Assembly: GCA_019241805.1 (NCBI GenBank)
Contig: JAFAWL010000264.1
Span: 1-21,273 of the forward strand
From: Actinomycetota bacterium
Lineage (GTDB): Bacteria > Actinomycetota > Actinomycetes > Mycobacteriales > Jatrophihabitantaceae
DNA length: 21,273 nt
Direction of reading: 5' to 3'
Shown: positions 13,925-21,181 of the stretch, piece after piece
Layout: each line of letters opens with the position of its first letter
Numbering within the stretch: the first letter of the stretch is position 1
Notes under the pieces: generated by a model
What the model was told of the DNA's origin: nothing
Seen by the model: only the letters and a program-made list of their open reading frames with translations
Database searches by the model: none
Program-made: the position numbers and the translations under genes

Positions 13925-16291
13925 GTGCAGGGGGCAGTCGTCGCGGATACGGTCGCGGCGCAGGTCGATCTTCCGGAACGTCTGGGTTACAAGCTCAAGC
14001 GCAAGCTGCTTGGCCGACCGCTGGTCAGCTCGGCCATGCACGAGGAGAAGCTTTCCAAGCGCTTGGCCCTGGGCGTGCTGTCGAGCGACTGCATCTCCTC
14101 ATCGGCCTACGGCACCGAAGAGATGCTGATCGTCCTGCTCGCTGTCTTCGGGTTGACCGGTTTCCACATCTTGATGCCGCTCACCGGTGTGGTGCTGGGC
14201 GTCTTGATTCTGATGACGCTCTCGTACCGCGAGGTCGTCATGGTCTACACGCGGGCCGGCGGCTCGTACGTCGTGGCCCGCGAGAACTTCGGGCCGAAGA
14301 TCGCACAGATCGCGAGCGTCGCCCTACTGATCGACTACATCGTGACGGTTGCCGTGCAAGCCGCGGCCGGTACGGCGGCGATCACCTCGGCAGCGCCGCA
14401 CCTCGACCGGTGGAGCCTCGAAATCACGATCGGCGTGGTGCTATTGCTCGCCTACGGCAATCTGCGCGGTATTCGCGAGGCCGGGCGCTCGTTCGCGTTC
14501 CCGACCTACTTCTTCGTAGTGATGGCCGGCCTCGCCGTCGTCCTCGGGGTGATCCGGGAAATCGTCGGTGACCTCCCGCACTACGCCACCGACGTGCCGG
14601 GCATGATCCCGCTCGACGACCAGCATCACGCGATCTTCTCGTTCGCCGCGATCTATGTGCTGCTCAAGGCGTTCGCGAACGGCGGATCGTCACTGACCGG
14701 CCTGGAGGCGATCTCGAACGGGGTCAGCGCGTTCAAGCGCCCCGAGGGTCGCAACGCCCGGCGCACGTTGTCGGTGATGAGCGTGCTGCTCGGCACGCTC
14801 GTGCTGGGCATCTCTTACCTCGCTTGGCGGACGCACGCGACCCCGTACGCCGACGGCTCGCCGACCGTAATCAGCCAGGTCGCGAAGGCGGCGTTCGGCG
14901 GGGGCGTCGCCGGGCAGACCGGCTTCATCCTCGTGCAGATCGCGACCGCGTTGATCCTTTACACCGGCGCGAACACTCCGTTCACAGGATTCCCCTTCCT
15001 CGCCAGCTTCATCGCCGAGGACTCGTTCCTGCCCCGCCAGCTGACCCGGCGCGGCCACCGGCTCGCTTTCAGCAACGGGATCATCGTGTTGACGATCGCA
15101 GCCGTTGCCCTGCTTCTCGGTGTGGGCGCCCACGTCGACAAGCTGGTGCCGTTCTACGCGATCGGCGTATTCACCGGGTTCACCATGGCGGGCTTGGGCA
15201 TGGCCAAGTACCACTCGCGCGAGCGTGAACGCGGTTGGCGCCGAAAGCTGGCCGTCAACTTCACCGGGGGGATCGTCTCGGCCCTGGTGGTGGTGATCTT
15301 CGCGGTGGTGAAGTTCACCGAAGGTGCGTGGCTGGTCGTCCTGCTGTTCCCGGTCGGCTGGTTGCTGCTCATGCGGCTGAACCGGCAGTACCGCCGCGAG
15401 GCCAAGTCACTGGAACTGGTCTCGGCCGCGCGGGCCGACGGCGCAACGCTGTCCCACTACGCGCGGCACACCGTGCTCGTGTTCATCGACCGCGTCGACC
15501 TGGCCGTTCTTCGCGCCCTGAGATATGCGGGCAGCCTGCGGCCGACCGACGTTCGGGCCGTTCACCTCATGATCGACAGTCTCGTGGCCGACGAGCTGCA
15601 GCGGCAGTGGATCGATCGGGGATTGGGGGATCAGGTCCCGCTGGAGGTCGTCGAATGCTCCGACCGGCGTCTGGTGCGCAGCGCGGCCGAGGTCGCACTG
15701 GCCGCCGCGCTCGAGGACCGGGCCGAGGTCACGGTGCTTCTGCCCCGGCGTACCTTTCGCGGGATCTCGCAGCGGCTGTTACACGATCGCACCGCCGACC
15801 GGATCGCAGCCGCCGTGAGCCGGATCCCGCACGTGGCCGCAACGATCGTGCCGTTCGACACGACGCTGTCACCCGAGGCGTTCGAGGTGCTTGGCGAGCG
15901 AGCCGACCAGCTCGCTCAGGAGCCGGCGCTGCCCGCGACCAGAATGCGAACCGACCGCGGCGAGGATTCGGCCGATGGTCATCCGGCCACGGACGGCGTC
16001 ACCTCCATCGGTGCGGCGTCGTGGAAGCAACGGGTCACGATCGAGGGTCGTGTCCGAACCGTTCAAGTCGGGACGACGGCCGGTCGTTCGCTGGAGGTAC
16101 AGGTGTTCGACGAGACCGGCGGCGTGCGCTTGTTGTTCTTTGGACGCACGCACATCCCCGGCATCGTCCCGGGCGCCGTCCTGCGCGCTTCCGGCACCGT
16201 CGGCGAATACAAGGGCCACTTGGCGCTGGCCAACCCGCGCTACGAGCTGGTCGCTGTCGATGCGAAACCGGAGCCGGTCGCGACCGGCTGA
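13925..16291 (+). CDS. KimA-like APC-family potassium permease with USP-like domain and C-terminal OB-fold
   Basis: A 788-residue membrane protein. The N-terminal 'YKLKRKLLGRPLVSS' leads into about 12 membrane helices (roughly 45-490). These include the APC/KimA signatures SSDCISSSAYGTEE (53-66) and 'YTRAGGSYVVARENFG' (108-123). A cytosolic USP-like domain follows (about 514-640, starting 'RHTVLVFIDRVD'), as in Bacillus KimA, which imports K+. Uniquely, residues 700-778 ('WKQRVTIEGRV' to 'ANPRYELV') form an OB-fold. In other actinobacteria a free OB-fold protein lies near such a permease, so this looks like a fusion. The frame is continuous through the junction. The start GTG 13925 is probably leaderless; the open frame upstream overlaps the asparaginase gene and is not used. 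The transported ion is inferred from the family; an amino-acid substrate is possible. Confidence 0.85.
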   Translation: MQGAVVADTVAAQVDLPERLGYKLKRKLLGRPLVSSAMHEEKLSKRLALGVLSSDCISSSAYGTEEMLIVLLAVFGLTGFHILMPLTGVVLGVLILMTLSYREVVMVYTRAGGSYVVARENFGPKIAQIASVALLIDYIVTVAVQAAAGTAAITSAAPHLDRWSLEITIGVVLLLAYGNLRGIREAGRSFAFPTYFFVVMAGLAVVLGVIREIVGDLPHYATDVPGMIPLDDQHHAIFSFAAIYVLLKAFANGGSSLTGLEAISNGVSAFKRPEGRNARRTLSVMSVLLGTLVLGISYLAWRTHATPYADGSPTVISQVAKAAFGGGVAGQTGFILVQIATALILYTGANTPFTGFPFLASFIAEDSFLPRQLTRRGHRLAFSNGIIVLTIAAVALLLGVGAHVDKLVPFYAIGVFTGFTMAGLGMAKYHSRERERGWRRKLAVNFTGGIVSALVVVIFAVVKFTEGAWLVVLLFPVGWLLLMRLNRQYRREAKSLELVSAARADGATLSHYARHTVLVFIDRVDLAVLRALRYAGSLRPTDVRAVHLMIDSLVADELQRQWIDRGLGDQVPLEVVECSDRRLVRSAAEVALAAALEDRAEVTVLLPRRTFRGISQRLLHDRTADRIAAAVSRIPHVAATIVPFDTTLSPEAFEVLGERADQLAQEPALPATRMRTDRGEDSADGHPATDGVTSIGAASWKQRVTIEGRVRTVQVGTTAGRSLEVQVFDETGGVRLLFFGRTHIPGIVPGAVLRASGTVGEYKGHLALANPRYELVAVDAKPEPVATG

Positions 16292-16302
16292 GGACCATCA
16301 CT

Positions 16303-16332
16303 TTGGAGCGGATGGCCGACGTCCCCTATGCT
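16303..16332 (+). promoter_or_regulatory. Candidate promoter for tRNA-Glu/tRNA-Asp
   Basis: TTGGAG (16303-16308) and TATGCT (16327-16332), spaced 18 bp, lie about 40 bp before tRNA-Glu and just after the KimA-like stop. The same TATGCT hexamer precedes tRNA-Phe (18195-18200), which supports it as a real -10 box. Confidence 0.5.
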
Positions 16333-16373
16333 GATCGGGTCCACCAGCGGGACCAGCCTGTTGGGGTTAGTCC

Positions 16374-16446
16374 GCCCTCATCGTCTAGAGGCCCAGGACG
16401 CCGCCCTTTCAAGGCGGTAGCACGGGTTCGAATCCCGTTGGGGGCA
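16374..16446 (+). tRNA. tRNA-Glu(TTC)
   Basis: A 73-nt cloverleaf. Acceptor GCCCTCA (16374-16380) pairs with TGGGGGC (16439-16445) with one G-U; the discriminator is A. The anticodon stem CCGCC/GGCGG encloses CTTTCAA, giving TTC. The T loop is GGTTCGAATCC. CCA is not encoded. Confidence 0.96.
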
Positions 16447-16480
16447 CGCAGTACGGTCACCTTCGCGCGAACGCGCAGAT

Positions 16481-16554
16481 GGCCCCGTAGCGCAGTTGGT
16501 TAGCGCGCCGCCCTGTCACGGCGGAGGTCGCGGGTTCAAGTCCCGTCGGGGTCG
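16481..16554 (+). tRNA. tRNA-Asp(GTC)
   Basis: A 74-nt cloverleaf. Acceptor GGCCCCG (16481-16487) pairs with CGGGGTC (16547-16553); the discriminator is G. The anticodon loop CTGTCAC gives GTC. It follows tRNA-Glu by 34 bp, so it is probably on the same transcript. Its 3' end is only 5 bp from the convergent MscS stop, with no room for a terminator between. Confidence 0.96.
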
Positions 16555-16559
16555 CCGAA

Positions 16560-17423
16560 TCAGTGGGCGGTCGGATCCTCTCCGGCCGCGCGCTCAGTCG
16601 TTTCCGAGGCTGGCTTCGCCGCATCCGAACTCGGCGAGGGCTGGGCGGAGGTCTGCGCGGAAGTGACGGCGGCGATTCCGGCTGCTGCGGCCGCTACGGA
16701 GGCCGAATCCGCTCCGCCATCCCCCTCGTCGGCAACCGTCGAGGTCGGTTCCTCCTCCACGGGCGTGGCGGGCGCCGGTCCGACCGCGGCGGCGAGCAGA
16801 CCCGAGTTCGGGATGTTAACGATCGTGTCGTCCACCGTCACCGTCGTGTAGAGCAGCCCGACGGTCGTCACCGTGCCCTCGTACGGTCCGCCCAAGGCAC
16901 CCGACCGGATCAAGATCCGCTCGCCGGGCACGTAGGGCCGCGCGAAGAGCAGAACCAGACCGGCGAAGACGTTGCCGAGAGACTGTTGGGCCGCGATACC
17001 GACGACGACGCCGGTGATCGCACCGCCGACGAGCAGTTTTTCGATCGCCACATCGAGCATGTCCAACACCGCGAGCACCACGATCAGGTAGCCGAACAGC
17101 AGGGCCAGCACTCGGATGGGCGTGGCCGTCGACGCCCCCGCGCGAGCCTCACTGACCCGGGCGAGCTCGCTGGCCGTCAGCCGGGTGGCCAGGATCCCGA
17201 AGATGACGAGCAGGGCGGCGCAGCCGTAGACGATCCAGCGCACGTGCATGCTGTGCGCGTGCGGACCGCCGATCAGGTCGCCGGTACACAGCGCGGCGAT
17301 CGCGATGATCGCGGCACCGACCGCTCGTTTGAAGTCGGGTCGCACCCTGCGTTCGAGCGCACGCAAGGCCTCACGCGCCTCCAGCTCGCTGTCCCCGAGC
17401 TTCCTGATCAGCCGTCGCGGCAT
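16560..17423 (-). CDS. MscS-family mechanosensitive ion channel with low-complexity tail
   Basis: A 287-residue channel. Membrane segments are at about 33-53, 63-83 and 103-125, followed by the pore helix and MscS signature 'GGAITGVVVGIAAQQSLGN' (133-151) and 'VLLFARPYVPGERI'. The beta domain runs to 'VNIPNSGLL' (202-210). The usual alpha/beta vestibule domain is missing. In its place is an Ala/Ser/Pro/Glu-rich tail of about 75 residues that is probably disordered. It would relieve osmotic stress by opening under membrane tension. ATG 17423 is the start, with GAGG eight bases upstream; GTG 17432 would overlap that site. It is divergent from the CbiX-like gene (47 bp apart). The short form resembles compact MscS-like proteins found in actinobacteria. 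Confidence 0.88.
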   Translation of the reverse strand: MPRRLIRKLGDSELEAREALRALERRVRPDFKRAVGAAIIAIAALCTGDLIGGPHAHSMHVRWIVYGCAALLVIFGILATRLTASELARVSEARAGASTATPIRVLALLFGYLIVVLAVLDMLDVAIEKLLVGGAITGVVVGIAAQQSLGNVFAGLVLLFARPYVPGERILIRSGALGGPYEGTVTTVGLLYTTVTVDDTIVNIPNSGLLAAAVGPAPATPVEEEPTSTVADEGDGGADSASVAAAAAGIAAVTSAQTSAQPSPSSDAAKPASETTERAAGEDPTAH

Positions 17424-17456
17424 TGCCGGCACCTCGTCGTCGCCTCGGACCTCCGT

Positions 17457-17470
17457 TACTGTTCGCCATC
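17457..17470 (+). promoter_or_regulatory. Candidate -10 box for the CbiX-like gene
   Basis: TACTGT (17457-17462) fits TANNNT and ends eight bases before ATG 17471. No ribosome site is present, so the message is probably leaderless. This is the third such case in the window. Confidence 0.4.
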
Positions 17471-18136
17471 ATGGTCTGCGGGCCGACGCTGTTGGTAGCG
17501 GCACACGGGACGCGCTCGGAGTCGGGCACCGCCAGCCTGCGCGCGCTGGCCGGCCGGGTCGAGCGGGTGGTGGCACCGACGGCGGTGCGGCTGTGCTTCG
17601 TCGACGTCCGCGAGCCTCGCCTCACTGACGTGCTCGCGGGAGTCGACGGGCCCGGGGTGATTGTCCCCGCCCTGCTGTCGGTGGGCCACCACGTTCGCAC
17701 CGACATCCCCGGCGTGGTCGGTGACCGCCCTGACACGCTCATCACGGCGCACCTGGGTCCGGAACCGGAGGTGATCGAGGCGCTGGCCGACCGGTTGAAG
17801 ACCGCCCGCGGCGCTCGAGCCGGGCGGCCGGTGGCGCTCGTAGCCGCAGGCTCACGCGATCCGGACGCACGCACGGAGCTTCACCGAGCCGGAGCCGCGT
17901 TAGCCGAACGGCTGCACGAGCCGGTCCTCACCTACACCCGGCCGGAGGTGAGCGGGCGGCTCGAGGGCATGGATGTCGTCGCCTACGTGATCGCGGAGGG
18001 CCACTTCGCCGACGCCATCGCCGACCTGGCCGACGGCGTCTGTACCACTCCGATCGGTAGGCATCCGGCGGTGGCCGATCTCGTCGCCCGCCGCTTTCGT
18101 GAGAGGTTTCTGCCTGGGGGAGGTGGGCGCCGATGA
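17471..18136 (+). CDS. CbiX/SirB-family sirohydrochlorin chelatase-like protein
   Basis: A 221-residue class II chelatase homologue, which inserts Fe2+ or Co2+ into sirohydrochlorin for siroheme or cobalamin. The first CbiX domain shows the metal-binding His12 in 'LVAAHGTRSESG' and His73/His74 in 'ALLSVGHHVRTDIP'. The second half ('VALVAAGSRDPDARTELHRAG') repeats the fold but has Gly-Ser in place of the His, as in two-domain family members. No other siroheme or cobalamin gene is nearby, so the metal is uncertain. ATG 17471 is the start; a -10-like box lies just before it and no ribosome site is seen. The frame is open further upstream, but that part overlaps the MscS promoter side. It sits between tRNA-Asp and tRNA-Phe. 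Confidence 0.85.
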   Translation: MVCGPTLLVAAHGTRSESGTASLRALAGRVERVVAPTAVRLCFVDVREPRLTDVLAGVDGPGVIVPALLSVGHHVRTDIPGVVGDRPDTLITAHLGPEPEVIEALADRLKTARGARAGRPVALVAAGSRDPDARTELHRAGAALAERLHEPVLTYTRPEVSGRLEGMDVVAYVIAEGHFADAIADLADGVCTTPIGRHPAVADLVARRFRERFLPGGGGRR

Positions 18137-18194
18137 TCTCATCAGCCCATTCCGGGCGGAGTTCCGGACTGAGTTCCAGGCAGGGCCGGTCGGG

Positions 18195-18200
18195 TATGCT
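18195..18200 (+). promoter_or_regulatory. Candidate -10 box for tRNA-Phe
   Basis: TATGCT lies 30 bp before tRNA-Phe and is identical to the hexamer before tRNA-Glu. The -35 region is weak. Confidence 0.45.
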
Positions 18201-18230
18201 CAGCCGCTGGTGCGCAAACGAGCGTGCCGC

Positions 18231-18304
18231 GGCCAGGTAGCTCAGTTGGTACGAGCGACCGCCTGAAAAGCGGTAGGTCGGCAGTTCGATCCTGCCCCTG
18301 GCCA
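18231..18304 (+). tRNA. tRNA-Phe(GAA)
   Basis: A 74-nt cloverleaf. Acceptor GGCCAGG (18231-18237) pairs with CCTGGCC (18297-18303); the discriminator is A. The anticodon stem ACCGC/GCGGT encloses CTGAAAA, giving GAA. The T loop is GTTCGATCC. CCA is not encoded. Confidence 0.96.
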
Positions 18305-18331
18305 CCCGACACGAGGCGTGGGCGGCCCTGA

Positions 18332-18406
18332 TATCGCAGGCCCAGCCGTCACAGCCCCAGCCGTCGCAGGCCCAGCCGTCACAGCCCCAGCCGTCACAGC
18401 CCCAGC
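18332..18406. repeat. Five tandem 15-bp repeats after tRNA-Phe
   Basis: Units start at 18332, 18347, 18362, 18377 and 18392. There are two variants, CGTCGCAGGCCCAGC (A) and CGTCACAGCCCCAGC (B), in the order A B A B B (the first A unit begins TATC). No ribosome site or gene frame goes with it, though 15 bp keeps any frame open and gives artefactual Trp/Cys/Asp or Pro/Ala/Val repeats. It lies in the 255-bp gap between tRNA-Phe and the exporter gene. Confidence 0.85.
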
Positions 18407-18436
18407 CACCGGTACGGCCCGCAACTGTGCACTCAA

Positions 18437-18480
18437 TGTGTGGGCGCGCGGCCGCCTTTTCGGGCGGTTCCACCCACACA
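18437..18480. terminator. Two-part hairpin between tRNA-Phe and the convergent exporter gene
   Basis: Outer arms TGTGTGGG (18437-18444) and CCCACACA (18473-18480) are perfect. An inner stem CCGCC/GGCGG (18452-18456, 18463-18467) closes a TTTTCG loop. Being between convergent units, it probably terminates one or both. There is no T-tract, which is common for actinobacterial terminators. Confidence 0.55.
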
Positions 18481-18559
18481 ACAAGTGCGAGGTCGAGGCG
18501 ATCGCCGGCTCAGGCGACCACCGGTTCAGGCAACACTCGGGGCACCCCGCCCGGCTGGT

Positions 18560-20299
18560 TCAGGAACCGGATGGCCGGACCGCTGAATCGACCTCCGCTT
18601 CGGTGGGCGGTCGCGGGCCGCCGGGCGCCGACCTCGCGGCCGCTTCTGTGATCGACTCGAGCCGTTCCCCGTGGTGCGCCTTGGCCGCCTCGGCCTGGGC
18701 CGCCTCGATGCCCGAGACCCGACGAAGCGGGATCTCCTTGAGCATCAGCGACAGCACGAAGCTGACGACGAGCACGAAGGCGCCTACGAGGAACACGGTG
18801 TCCATCGCCTTGGAGAACCCGACCAGGAACGGGTGCGCCAGCACCTTGTCGATCTGGTTGACGAACGACGTGTCGTTCAACGAGCCGCTGTGGTGTTGCA
18901 GTGTCGCCAGCTGGTCGGGGTGGGCGGCTGCGGCAGCCCGGTAGGCCGGCGTCGACCCGGCCGACTTGTAGGCGTTCGCGATATGGCCGGGAGCCGAGGA
19001 GAACAGGATCGACAGGAAGACGGCGGTGCCCAGCGTGCCACCCATCTGCCGGAAGAACGTGCCCGATGACGTGGCCACGCCGATGTCGCGGGGCGCGACG
19101 GCGTTCTGCATCGCCAGCTGGACCGTCTGCATGTTCATCCCGAGGCCGGCGCCGAACAACAGCATGTAGATGTCGGTCTTCCAGAGCGGCGTGTCGGCGC
19201 CGATCGTGAACATCAGCAACATGGCGGCGACCATCACGGCGCTGCCGATGACCGGATAGCGCTTGTACTTGCCGGTTCGTGAGGTCAGCTGGCCGGTGAC
19301 CATCGACGCGGTCATGATTCCGGCGACCATCGGGAGAATCAGCAGACCAGCCTTAGTAGGCGACGCGCCCTTCACGATCTGCAGGTAGAGCGGGATCGAC
19401 GCGATGCCGCCGAACATGCCGACGCCGACCACCAGCGACTGGGCCGCGCCGACCGAGAACACACGGTTGTCGAACAGGCGCATCGGGATGAGCGCCTCCT
19501 CGCCCATGTGTCGTTCGACCAGTACGAAGCCGATGAGTCCGAGCGCGCCGATCACATAGCAGGCGAATGCGGAGCCGGAGGCCCACCCCCACCCACGGCC
19601 CTGTTCGGCGACGATCAGCAGCGGTACGAGTCCGACGACGAGCGCGAGCGCACCTTCCCAGTCGATGCCGTGCGCGCGACCCGGCCGGGGTGGCAGCTTG
19701 AGCACCCGATTGACGACTACGAGCGCGATCAGACCGATCGGCACGTTCACCCAGAAGATCCAGCGCCAGCCGGTGATGCCGAGGATGCTGCTCTGACCGG
19801 AAAGGAAACCACCCACGACCGGGCCGAGCACGCTGGACGTCGCGAAGACGGCCATGAAATAGCCCATGTAACGCGGCCGCTCCTGAGGCGACACGATGTC
19901 GGCCATGATCGCCAGCGCCAGCGAGAACAGGCCGCCGGCACCTAGTCCCTGGAACGCCCGGAAGGCGGCCAGCATGTACATGTTCGTCGCCAGCCCGCAC
20001 AGCGCCGAGCCGCCCACGAAGACGCTGATCGCCAGCAGGAAGAACGGCTTGCGGCCGTACATGTCCGACAACTTCCCGTACAAGGGCGTGGCGATCGTCG
20101 AGGTGATCAGGAAGGCGGTCGTGACCCACGCCTGAACGGACAGACCGTTCAGGTCGTCGCCGATGCGCCGGATCGCGGTGGCGACGATGTTCTGGTCGAG
20201 AGCGGCGAGGAACATGCCCAGCAGCAGACCGGTGAGGATCGTCAGAACCTGCTTGTGCGTGAAGGCGCCGTCGCGTTGCTCGGTGCCGGTCGTGGCCAT
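18560..20299 (-). CDS. DHA2-family (EmrB/QacA) MFS multidrug exporter
   Basis: A 579-residue inner-membrane, proton-driven drug exporter of the 14-helix MFS group. Motif D1-like 'LDQNIVATAIRRIGDDL' (34-50), motif A GKLSDMYGRKP (75-85) and the antiporter motif C 'SSVLGPVVGGFLSG' (155-168) are intact. A loop of about 60 residues near 'SAPGHIANAYKSAGSTPAY' precedes the last helices, and the C-terminal tail of about 50 residues is charged. ATG 20299 is the start, with GGAGGA six bases upstream; the longer frame from 20341 lacks this. The start overlaps the stop of the MarR gene (TGATG), so both are made together. Substrates are unknown, and regulation by the upstream MarR protein is likely. Confidence 0.93.
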   Translation of the reverse strand: MATTGTEQRDGAFTHKQVLTILTGLLLGMFLAALDQNIVATAIRRIGDDLNGLSVQAWVTTAFLITSTIATPLYGKLSDMYGRKPFFLLAISVFVGGSALCGLATNMYMLAAFRAFQGLGAGGLFSLALAIMADIVSPQERPRYMGYFMAVFATSSVLGPVVGGFLSGQSSILGITGWRWIFWVNVPIGLIALVVVNRVLKLPPRPGRAHGIDWEGALALVVGLVPLLIVAEQGRGWGWASGSAFACYVIGALGLIGFVLVERHMGEEALIPMRLFDNRVFSVGAAQSLVVGVGMFGGIASIPLYLQIVKGASPTKAGLLILPMVAGIMTASMVTGQLTSRTGKYKRYPVIGSAVMVAAMLLMFTIGADTPLWKTDIYMLLFGAGLGMNMQTVQLAMQNAVAPRDIGVATSSGTFFRQMGGTLGTAVFLSILFSSAPGHIANAYKSAGSTPAYRAAAAAHPDQLATLQHHSGSLNDTSFVNQIDKVLAHPFLVGFSKAMDTVFLVGAFVLVVSFVLSLMLKEIPLRRVSGIEAAQAEAAKAHHGERLESITEAAARSAPGGPRPPTEAEVDSAVRPSGS

Positions 20300-20895
20300 C
20301 AGTTTTCCTCCGGTTCGGGGTTCTGCTCGGAACGCAGCCATGACGGCCGCGCCGCGTCGAGATCATCGGTGAAACGCGCGAGTAGCTGCGTGAGCGTGTG
20401 CAGCTCCTCCGGCGTCCAACCGGCGAGCATTGTTTGGTAGTGCTGATTCCGCAGCCGCTTGTGGTCGAGATGCACCCGCCGCCCGCGGTCGGTCACGACC
20501 AGGACGCTGGCCCGTCCGTCGGCCGGATCGGCCCGACGTTCCACGAACCCGTCGTTGACCAGGGCCTGAACCTGGCGACTGATCGTCGACGGATCGGACT
20601 GAACGGCTTCGGCCAGCGCACTCGAGCGCATCGGCCCCTCAGCGGTCAGGGTGTTGATAAGAAGGTGCGCGGACCACTCGACGCTGTCCCGCGCTTCGGC
20701 CAGGAATTGGTTCTTCAGTCGAGCGAAGGCTCGCGTCAGCCGAACCATCGCATCGGCGACCTCGGCATAGTCACGCACGTCGCCCTGATCGGAGCCGGTG
20801 GGCTCCTCGCCGGGCGGTTCGGCCAGCGCCGGGCCTGTTGTAGGGTCATCGAGAACGGTCTTGACGGCGATCGCGCCGGTCACGTCGGCGGACAT
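20299..20895 (-). CDS. MarR-family transcriptional regulator
   Basis: A 198-residue winged-helix regulator. The N-terminal 40 residues are Pro/Glu/Asp-rich and unlike the family core. The recognition region is at 91-116 ('SSALAEAVQSDPSTISRQVQ'). The wing has the conserved D-x-R pattern (D126 and R128 in 'DPADGRASVLVVTDRGR'). ATG 20895 is the start with AAAGGA seven bases upstream; the TTG at 20922 would add nine residues and lies in the operator region. The exporter gene begins within its stop codon. MarR proteins beside DHA2 exporters usually repress the operon and release DNA on binding a drug-like ligand; here that is inferred from context. Confidence 0.92.
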   Translation of the reverse strand: MSADVTGAIAVKTVLDDPTTGPALAEPPGEEPTGSDQGDVRDYAEVADAMVRLTRAFARLKNQFLAEARDSVEWSAHLLINTLTAEGPMRSSALAEAVQSDPSTISRQVQALVNDGFVERRADPADGRASVLVVTDRGRRVHLDHKRLRNQHYQTMLAGWTPEELHTLTQLLARFTDDLDAARPSWLRSEQNPEPEEN

Positions 20896-20908
20896 CAGTA
20901 ATCCTTTG

Positions 20909-20940
20909 CTTGCACAAGGCAACTACTTGCTCCGTACAAG
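20909..20940. promoter_or_regulatory. Candidate MarR operator pair
   Basis: Two CTTG...CAAG dyads lie just before the MarR start: CTTG-N2-CAAG (20909-20918) and CTTG-N7-CAAG (20926-20929 with 20937-20940). A GCAA-N4-TTGC dyad (20919-20930 region) lies between them. Their place directly upstream of a marR-exporter operon fits an autorepressor site. The half-sites are short, so this is a suggestion. Confidence 0.45.
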
Positions 20941-21110
20941 CATTCACTGCCTCGGAGACTTTGGCAAATCCTTTCCCGCCGACATGGATTTCGTAGCCTC
21001 ATGCTGGATTGCCGGTGGCTACCTGGGGGTGGCAGTTCTATGCCAGAGCTCACACCGGATGATTCGGGCACGCGCCACCGAGGTGCGAGCGGCAAACAGG
21101 GCTTGACGCA

Positions 21111-21162
21111 CGTAGCGCCGCCCCGCAGGCACCGAGCGGTGCCGAGCGGACGCGGCGCTACG
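21111..21162. terminator. Nested inverted repeat downstream of the BldC-like gene
   Basis: Perfect 11-bp arms CGTAGCGCCGC (21111-21121) and GCGGCGCTACG (21152-21162) enclose a second perfect hairpin, GGCACCG-AG-CGGTGCC (21128-21143). It starts 20 bases after the BldC-like stop read on the minus strand. It has no T-tract. A terminator is the simplest reading. The rest of the gap 20941-21110 shows nothing I can name. Confidence 0.6.
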
Positions 21163-21181
21163 AGGTAGGTATTGCGAGCGA

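Noticed and set aside
18242..18484. Minus-strand frames with repeated Trp-Gly-Cys-Asp-Gly units
   Set aside because: The units are just the 15-bp DNA repeats read in frame, and the frame also runs through tRNA-Phe.
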